Source: CAZMGG01 sp964565715
GTDB taxonomy: Bacteria; Planctomycetota; UBA1135; UBA2386
Length of the DNA: 31,457 bases
Assembly (NCBI GenBank): GCA_964565715.1
Contig: CAZMGG010000062.1
Coordinates: 1-31,457, forward strand
Direction: 5' to 3'
The translations under genes and the position numbers were made by a program. Shown piece after piece: positions 25,872 through 31,457 of the stretch (positions within the stretch are counted from its first letter, which is position 1; every line of letters starts with the position of its first letter). Under the pieces are notes generated by a model that searched no databases, was not told where the DNA came from, and was given only the letters and a program-made list of their open reading frames with translations.

Positions 25872-28800
25872 TCAGTCCTCGCCGAGCCGTTCCAGTTCGG
25901 CGTGCACGCCCTGCCAGAAACGCGCCCAGGCGGCGCGTTCGGCCTCAGCCAGCGGCACGGCGGCCGGCTCGGCGGCACGGGTGTCCATCAGCTCCGGCGC
26001 CAGCAGCCACGACCACAGCACGCGCCGTACGAACGCGGCGTCACGCCGGCCGTCGGCGGCGGCCTCCCGCAGCCGGGTGAAGGTTGCCTCCAGCTCCTGC
26101 CGGCCCTGCCGCAGCAGCGCCGGCGCTCCCTCGGCCTCGGGCTCCTGCTGGGCCAGACGGACCAGCAGCAACCCACGGTTCGCCGAGAGCGCCTCTTCCG
26201 CGGCGCGATCCGCCGCCGCGATCCCACGGTGCAGCGCAAGGGCGCGCTCGAGCAGGCCACGGGACGCCGCCAGTTCGGCGAGCAGCAACGGGTCGGCCCG
26301 GGCCGCCTCGGCGCCGCCGTCGAGCGAGGGCAGCAACGCCTGCATCCGTCGGGCCCGCTCCACCCAGGCCGCCGACGGGTAGCTCCAGCCCGGCTTGCGC
26401 TGGCCGAGCGCGTGGCCGCGTTCGAGCACCGTCAGCCCCTCGTTGACGCGGCCGGCGCCGAGCAGGGCGTGGCCGAGGTTGCAGCAGACGTTGGCGTCGT
26501 CGGGCCGCCGGCGGTGGGCCTCGCGCAGGAGCGGGATGGCGTCACCGGGCCGGTCGGCGAGCAGCCAGCCGCGGCCGAGTTCGGCCTGGATGTCGTCGGC
26601 CTGCGGCCGCAGCGCCATCGCCTGCCGCAGCGAGTAGAGCCCGGGCCCCAGCAGGCCCAGGTCGAGCTGGAAGCTGCCCAGCGCCAGCAGGAGATCGGCC
26701 CGGTGCGCGGCCCGGCTGAGCCCATCGCGCAGGGCCTGCAGCGAGGCGTGGTGCCGGCCGAGCTTGCGCAGGACGCCCGCCATCGGCACCAGGGCCCGCG
26801 CCCGCCGCGGCTCGCGCAGGATGCTCTCCGAGTAGGCATCCAGGGCGCCCTGCGGATCGCCCTGCACCTCGCGCCACCAGCCCACCAGCAGCCACGAGCG
26901 GTCGTAGTCGCGGTCCAGCTCCAGCAGGCCCTCGATCATCGGCCCGATGCCGTCCTTCTGGCCCTGCTCCACCAGCGCCAGCACCAGATCGACACGGGCG
27001 TGGGCGGAACGCGGGCGCACCGCCGCCGCCGCCGTCAGCAACGCGGTGATCTCCGGCAACGGCGGCGGCCGCTGCTGCCGCAGCCACGCCGCCAGATCGT
27101 GGCTCAGCGCGTAGCTCTCCGGGTACAGCACATGGGCTTTGCGGTAGAAAGCGATCGCGCCCTCGACGTCGCCCGACGCGGCAAGACAGGTGCCCAGCAG
27201 GCTGATGGTCGGCTCGGCGCCTTGCATGGTGGCGGGATCGCGGGCGAGCCGCTGCAGCTCGGCCAGCTCGCCAGTGGCCCAGGCCCGCCGCACCGCCGTG
27301 CGCATGGGCTCGGCGTCGGCCAGGTCGGCCAGCGCCACCAGGTCGCAAGAGGCCGCCGGATCCCCGCCCTGCTGCCGCCGGTGCACGGCCCAGTCGGTGA
27401 GGGCCCCGCACAGGGCATCGCGCAGGCCGTGGTCACGGATGCCGGCCGCGGCCGCCGCCGGCGGCCCCCTGAGGTCGATGCCGCACTCGGCGAACAGGCG
27501 CCGGTAGTCGGCCTCCACCACCGCCGGCGCCCGATCCTCGCCGGGATGCGGCCGGGTCTCCTCCAGGTCGTGGCGCAGGCGGTCCTCGGCGCGGGCCACC
27601 GCCAGCCGTCGGGAGAGATCGGCGCGCAACCGGACCAGGTCCTGCCGCGTGGCCGGATCGGCCGCCTCGTCCTGGGCAATCGCCTCGGCCCGCTCGGCGG
27701 CCGCCACCGCCAGCGGCAGATTCTCCAGGCGGGAACCGGCGCGCTCGGCGAAGCCGCGGGCCTCGGCCGCCGCCGCCTGCGCCCGCCGTTCGATGGCCTG
27801 CCGCCGTTGATCGTGCTCGCTGCGCCACCACAGGTAGCCCAGCGACGCCGCCACCACGCCCAGGCAGCCGAGCAGCGCCAGGGCCACGGTCAGCCGCCGC
27901 GCCCGGCGCTCGGCCACCGCCCGCGTCTGCGCCGCCACCGCCTGCAGTTCGAGCCGCCGCTGCCGCTCGCCCGCCGCCGCCTGGTGGGCGCGCAACGCCG
28001 CCGCCACCTCGCCGGCATCGGCCGGCCGGGCCGCCGGATCCACCTGCAGGCAGCGTTGCGCCAGCTCCACCAGTTCCGGCTCGCCGCCGCAGGCCCGCAG
28101 CCGTTGCCGCGCCGGTTCGAGGTCGCCTTCCGCCGCCCGCTGGTGCACCTGGTAGACCGACTCGCCGACGTAGGGCGGCCGGCCGGTGAGCAGTTCGGTG
28201 AGGATCGCGCCCAGCCCGAACACGTCGGCCGGACGGCCGACCCGGGCCGCGTCGCCGCGGGCCTGCTCCGGCGACAGGTAGGCCGGCGTGCCGAGCGAAC
28301 GCCGGCCGCGCCCCTCGTCACCGGTCACCGCCTCGCCGCTCCAGGCCCGCGCCATGCCCCAGTCCAGCACCTGCACCTCGCCGAACGCGCCGGTCATCAC
28401 GTTGGCCGGCGTCAGGTCGCCGTGCACCACGCCACGCTCATGGGCGAACGCGACCGCCTCGCAGACCTGGATCAACACCGGCAGCAACGCCGCCCGCGCC
28501 GCCTCGGTGTCGGCGGTGCGGAGCAGTTCGCGCAGGGTGCGGCCCTGGACGATGCGCATGGTGTAGCCGAGCTGGCCGTCCTGCTCGACCACCTCGTAGA
28601 CCGGCACGATGCCTGGGTGCTGCAGGCCGCTGCTGATCCGCGCCTCCTCCCGGAAGCGCCGCACCCGCTCGGCGTCGCGGGCGTACTCGGGCCGCAGCAC
28701 CTTCAGGGCCACCTCGCGGCCGAGCTGCGGGTCCCGCACGTGGTAGACGGTGCCCAGCCCGCCGTGGCCGAGCCGGCCCAGCACCCGGTAGCGGCCGAAC

Positions 28801-28904
28801 TGATCCGGAACGGGCTCGGCGGGGGCCGGCGCCGGTTCGCCGCCCTGGAAGGCGGCCTGCAGGCCTCGTTCCAGCAGATCGTCGAGGTCACCGGTCGGGT
28901 GCAT
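25872..28904 (-). CDS. Membrane Ser/Thr protein kinase (DWG type) with TPR-like C-terminal half
   Basis: 1,010 residues from ATG 28904 (MHPTGDLDDLLERGLQ), which has AGGA upstream. ATG 28958, touching the sigma stop (TGATG), is an alternative, but its extra 18 residues are encoded by the 34-base repeat found again at the next junction. Kinase domain about 45-300: GHGGLGTVY, VALK with Lys68, HGDLTPANVM with Asp163, and DWG with Asp181. The HRDLK motif is changed to HGDLT: Arg is Gly and the catalytic-loop Lys is Thr165, so activity may be reduced or specialised. A membrane helix (about 338-360) separates it from a large helical domain with TPR-like repeats (DVEGAIAFYRKAHVLYPES, DPQGALDAYSESILREP, DANVCCNLGHALLGAGRVNEG). 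Such kinases read extracytoplasmic signals and bind partners through TPRs. It follows the ECF sigma gene, a common planctomycete pairing. Confidence 0.85.
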   Translation of the reverse strand: MHPTGDLDDLLERGLQAAFQGGEPAPAPAEPVPDQFGRYRVLGRLGHGGLGTVYHVRDPQLGREVALKVLRPEYARDAERVRRFREEARISSGLQHPGIVPVYEVVEQDGQLGYTMRIVQGRTLRELLRTADTEAARAALLPVLIQVCEAVAFAHERGVVHGDLTPANVMTGAFGEVQVLDWGMARAWSGEAVTGDEGRGRRSLGTPAYLSPEQARGDAARVGRPADVFGLGAILTELLTGRPPYVGESVYQVHQRAAEGDLEPARQRLRACGGEPELVELAQRCLQVDPAARPADAGEVAAALRAHQAAAGERQRRLELQAVAAQTRAVAERRARRLTVALALLGCLGVVAASLGYLWWRSEHDQRRQAIERRAQAAAAEARGFAERAGSRLENLPLAVAAAERAEAIAQDEAADPATRQDLVRLRADLSRRLAVARAEDRLRHDLEETRPHPGEDRAPAVVEADYRRLFAECGIDLRGPPAAAAAGIRDHGLRDALCGALTDWAVHRRQQGGDPAASCDLVALADLADAEPMRTAVRRAWATGELAELQRLARDPATMQGAEPTISLLGTCLAASGDVEGAIAFYRKAHVLYPESYALSHDLAAWLRQQRPPPLPEITALLTAAAAVRPRSAHARVDLVLALVEQGQKDGIGPMIEGLLELDRDYDRSWLLVGWWREVQGDPQGALDAYSESILREPRRARALVPMAGVLRKLGRHHASLQALRDGLSRAAHRADLLLALGSFQLDLGLLGPGLYSLRQAMALRPQADDIQAELGRGWLLADRPGDAIPLLREAHRRRPDDANVCCNLGHALLGAGRVNEGLTVLERGHALGQRKPGWSYPSAAWVERARRMQALLPSLDGGAEAARADPLLLAELAASRGLLERALALHRGIAAADRAAEEALSANRGLLLVRLAQQEPEAEGAPALLRQGRQELEATFTRLREAAADGRRDAAFVRRVLWSWLLAPELMDTRAAEPAAVPLAEAERAAWARFWQGVHAELERLGED

Positions 28905-28918
28905 GGGTCCTGCCGGCG

Positions 28919-28952
28919 GGTCTGCCGGCGGCCCGGTTTCCGGGGGCGGAAG
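28919..28952 (-). repeat. 34-base intercistronic element, copy B
   Basis: Lies between the sigma stop (28958) and the preferred kinase ATG (28904). It matches copy A (25838-25871) at 30 of 34 bases, including the TTCCG...CGGAA dyad and the GTTTCCGGGG core (plus strand). If the kinase starts at 28958 it would encode Pro-rich residues; if at 28904 it is untranslated. Confidence 0.7.
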
Positions 28953-28957
28953 CGCCA

Positions 28958-29641
28958 TCAGTGCAGGAGCTGCAGGAGGTCCCGGCAGGCCTGTTCGAGC
29001 GCCGCCGCCGTGTGGTCAGGATGGTAGAGCCCGACCACCTCCAGCAGCGCGTCGCGGTACTCGCGACGGGCCTCCTTCAGCAGCTCGTAGATCCGCTCCA
29101 CCGGCATCTGCATCGCCACCGCGACCTCCCGCGGCGGCAGGCCGTTCTCGAACTGCAGGCCGAGCGCCTGGAAGCGCAGCGCCGCCGCCGGCGAACGCGT
29201 CGACCGCCGCGCCATCAGCTCCCGGGCCTGCCGGGTCACCGCCACCGCGAAGGCCCGGTCGAACACCCGCGACAGGCTGGCGTCGTCCGCCGCCACCTGG
29301 TCGGCGTCGAAGTCCTGGCCGAGCGGCCGGTCGCGCCGCCGCGCCAGCCGCCGTTCCGCCATCAGCGCCACGTTGCGGACGATGCCGAACAGGTAGGCGC
29401 GGAAGCCGCCGTTCCGCCCGGGATCCACCCGGCTCAGCGCGCCGCCGTCCTTGAAGCACTCCACCATCACGTCCTGGGCGGCGTCCTGCACGGCCTCGTG
29501 GTGCCGCGGCAGGCGCCAGCGGGCGGCGAGGTAGGCCGCGATCACCGGCGCGTAGCGGATCGAGAAGGTCTCCCGATCGAGCGGCCGCCCCTCGGCGGCG
29601 CCGAGGATCAGGGACCAGCGGGTCGCGTCGGCTTCGGCCAC
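28958..29641 (-). CDS. ECF-type RNA polymerase sigma factor
   Basis: 227 residues from GTG 29641, seven bases after the RND stop; no ATG fits and no strong ribosome site is seen, so it may depend on coupling. Region 2: FSIRYAPVIAAYLAARWRL, then HHEAVQDAAQDVMVECFKDG and GGFRAYLFGIVRNVALMAERR, with the aromatic/basic residues used for promoter melting. Region 4: LGLQFENGLPPREVAVAMQM with PVERIYELLKEARREYRDAL as recognition helix. It belongs to the sigma group that planctomycetes place next to Ser/Thr kinases. The kinase follows at once, so the sigma factor is a likely downstream target or partner. Its regulon cannot be seen here. Confidence 0.85.
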   Translation of the reverse strand: MAEADATRWSLILGAAEGRPLDRETFSIRYAPVIAAYLAARWRLPRHHEAVQDAAQDVMVECFKDGGALSRVDPGRNGGFRAYLFGIVRNVALMAERRLARRRDRPLGQDFDADQVAADDASLSRVFDRAFAVAVTRQARELMARRSTRSPAAALRFQALGLQFENGLPPREVAVAMQMPVERIYELLKEARREYRDALLEVVGLYHPDHTAAALEQACRDLLQLLH

Positions 29642-29648
29642 GGCGGCA

Positions 29649-31457
29649 TCATGCCACAGGCGCGCCGTCCGCCGGCGGCGCCACCGCCCGGCTGGCCCGC
29701 CGCCGGGCCCCCAGGTGCCATACCACCGGCGTCACCAGCAGGCTCACCACGAGGCTGAGCATCTGGCCGCCGATCACCACCACCGAGATGGCCTTGCGTT
29801 CCTCGGCGCCCGGTCCGCTGCCCAGCGCCAGCGGCAGCATGCCGGCGACGAACGCCAGCGTCGTCATCAGGATCGGTCGCAGCCGGTCGCGGCTGCCGTG
29901 CAGCACCGCGTCCCAGGCGCTCTCGCCCTCCCGCAGCAGCTGGTTGCTGTGGTCGATCTGCAGGATCGAGTTCTTCTTCACCATGCCAAACAGCACCAGC
30001 ACGCCCAGCGCCGAGTAGAGGTTCAGCGTCTCGCCGGAGCCCCACAGCGACAGCAGGGCGAACGGCGCCGCCAGCGGCAGCGACAGCAGGATGATCGCCG
30101 GCTGGCCCAGCGACTCGAACTGCATCGCCAGGATCATGTACATGAACAGCAGCGACAGCAGGAACGCGACCTGGAACTCGGCGAACGTGCGCTCCAGCTC
30201 GCGGGCCCGGCCGGACACCGCGGTGCTGTACTCCGGCCCCATGCCCAGCTCCTGGGCCGCGGCCCGCAGCGCCGCCGTGCGATCGGCCAGCGCGTGGCCC
30301 GGCGCCAGCGAGCCGCGCAGGCTCACCTGCCGCTGCCGGTCCATCCGGTCGATGCGCGACGCGCTCTGCGCCGGCACCAGCTGCACCAGGCTGTCCAGCC
30401 GCACCGGCGGCCCGCCCTGCCGGGGCACCAGCAGCCGGCCGAACTCCGCCGGATCCACCCGGTCCTGCTCCTGCAGCCGCAGCCGCACGTCGTATTCCTC
30501 GTCCAGCTCCGGATCGCGGAACCGCCCCACCTGGCGGTCGCCGCCCACCAGCAGCCGCAGGGCGAACGCGATGTCCTGGGTGTCGACGCCCAGTTCGGCG
30601 GCGCGCTCGCGATCGATCACCGCCCGCAGCTCCGGCCGCGACAGCCGCAGGGTCACGTCCAGGTCCAGCATGCCGCCCAGCGCCGCCGCCTTCGCCTTCA
30701 GCCCGTTGGCGAACCGCGCCAGCTCCTCCAGATCCGGACCGCGGATGGCGAAGTCGATGTCGAAGTTGCCGCCGCCGATGTTGAAGCTGCGCTGGTTGCG
30801 CACCGAGCAGCGCAGGTCGGGGAACCGCCGCAGCACGCCGCGGACCTGCCCCATCACCTCGCGCTGGGTGTAGTTGCCCTGGAACGCCGCCTGCGGCCGC
30901 CCGGCCACCAGTTCCCGCCACAGCCGCGCGAACGAGAAACGCCGCACCTCGTGCGGCTCGATCCGCACGTAGATCTGCCCCTGGTTGACGCCGCCGAGGA
31001 AGCCGCCGCCCACCGTCGCCAGCGTCGTGCGGATCGCCGGGATCTTCGCCAGCTCCGCCTCCACCGCCCGCACCGCCGCGTCCATCGCCTGGAAGCCCGC
31101 GCCGTCCGGCCCGTTCAGGTTGATGTCGAATTCGCCCTCGTCGACGTCGCTGGGGATGTAGTCCTGCGGCACCAGCCGGTAGAGCGGCAGGCTGCTCCCC
31201 ACCAGCAGCAGCGCCGCCGTGATCGTCAGCCACGGATGCCGCAGGCAACCGCGCAGCGCCCACAGGTAGCATCGCTCCCACCACGGCCCGCGGCCCGGCT
31301 GCCCGTGCAGCCGCCCCATCGACCCCTGCTTCAGCCAGCGCGCGCTCATCGTCGGCGTCAGCGAGAACGACACCACCAGGCTGACCAGCACCGCCACCGC
31401 CGAGGTGATGCCGAACTGGTAGAGGAAGCGGCCGGAGATGCTCGACATGAACGAGAC
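29649..31457 (-). CDS. RND-family efflux transporter, inner-membrane component (5' part cut by window)
   Basis: The C-terminal about 602 residues of an AcrB/HAE1-type pump; coding continues off the right edge with VSFMSSISGRFLYQFG, a normal RND internal sequence. TM-rich SAVAVLVSLVVSFSLTPTM is followed by the second periplasmic pore/docking region (LPLYRLVPQDYIPSDVDEGEF, ELGVDTQDIAFALRLLVGGD), then the last helix bundle with MILAMQFES, GMVKKNSILQIDHSN (the conserved TM10 Lys) and SVVVIGGQMLSLVVSLLVTPV. The pump would work with a membrane-fusion protein and an outer-membrane channel, expected upstream outside the window. It exports drugs or other small molecules by proton exchange. The sigma gene begins seven bases after the stop, so pump, sigma factor and kinase may be one transcript. 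Confidence 0.9.
   Translation of the reverse strand, partial: VSFMSSISGRFLYQFGITSAVAVLVSLVVSFSLTPTMSARWLKQGSMGRLHGQPGRGPWWERCYLWALRGCLRHPWLTITAALLLVGSSLPLYRLVPQDYIPSDVDEGEFDINLNGPDGAGFQAMDAAVRAVEAELAKIPAIRTTLATVGGGFLGGVNQGQIYVRIEPHEVRRFSFARLWRELVAGRPQAAFQGNYTQREVMGQVRGVLRRFPDLRCSVRNQRSFNIGGGNFDIDFAIRGPDLEELARFANGLKAKAAALGGMLDLDVTLRLSRPELRAVIDRERAAELGVDTQDIAFALRLLVGGDRQVGRFRDPELDEEYDVRLRLQEQDRVDPAEFGRLLVPRQGGPPVRLDSLVQLVPAQSASRIDRMDRQRQVSLRGSLAPGHALADRTAALRAAAQELGMGPEYSTAVSGRARELERTFAEFQVAFLLSLLFMYMILAMQFESLGQPAIILLSLPLAAPFALLSLWGSGETLNLYSALGVLVLFGMVKKNSILQIDHSNQLLREGESAWDAVLHGSRDRLRPILMTTLAFVAGMLPLALGSGPGAEERKAISVVVIGGQMLSLVVSLLVTPVVWHLGARRRASRAVAPPADGAPVA

Noticed and set aside
25584..29027. 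A long plus-strand open frame opposite the TPR kinase and Kelch genes
   Set aside because: Shadow frame; the minus strand shows kinase motifs, TPR-like repeats and Kelch units.

Overview
The window is a very GC-rich bacterial contig with a 10-base N gap at 11208-11217, which suggests a scaffolded, probably metagenomic, assembly. The gene content points to Planctomycetota or a close relative. The reasons are large Ser/Thr kinases paired with ECF sigma factors, one kinase with DWG in place of DFG, a kinase fused to a sulfatase-modifying-factor-like domain, a secreted protein of about 2,130 residues with no clear family, and a secreted Kelch-type protein. This assignment is an inference from gene content; there is no rRNA or other marker gene here.

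Layout. (1) 1-711, minus: the start of a secreted protein whose signal peptide contains 14 copies of a 4-base repeat. As written, the well-supported start is out of frame with the long body of the gene, which is the layout of a phase-variable (ON/OFF) gene. (2) 854-3391, plus: a kinase-FGE fusion. It faces a minus-strand block at 3406-8680 that holds, in transcription order, an Rrf2 regulator, a peptidase-S51-like protein, an esterase, an ATP-grasp ligase, a second esterase and an ECF sigma factor. Two junctions in this block are 4-base GTGA stop/start overlaps. (3) 8831-17757, plus: a compact respiratory cluster divergent from the Rrf2 gene. It encodes a heme-copper-oxidase-like membrane protein, a one-helix peptide, a CuA subunit II, a heme-copper subunit I without the active-site tyrosine, another one-helix peptide, a SCO/SenC copper protein, a cytochrome b-ferredoxin-MvhD fusion, a hemerythrin and an NnrS/HCO-like membrane protein. 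The set fits a nitric oxide reductase of the eNOR/sNOR kind, with a NO- or redox-sensing Rrf2 repressor, better than an ordinary oxygen reductase. A perfect inverted repeat covers the likely promoter. (4) 17726-31457, minus: an RND efflux pump (cut by the window edge), an ECF sigma factor, a kinase with TPR-like repeats, the Kelch protein and the giant secreted protein, closely spaced and probably co-transcribed in part. Two gene junctions here carry the same 34-base element (30 of 34 bases identical).

The observations most worth following are the phase-variable signal peptide, the unusual NO-reductase-like cluster with its cytochrome b/ferredoxin/MvhD fusion and operator, the uncharacterised S51/ATP-grasp/two-esterase operon, and the repeated intercistronic element. 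No tRNA, rRNA, CRISPR array or insertion sequence was seen.
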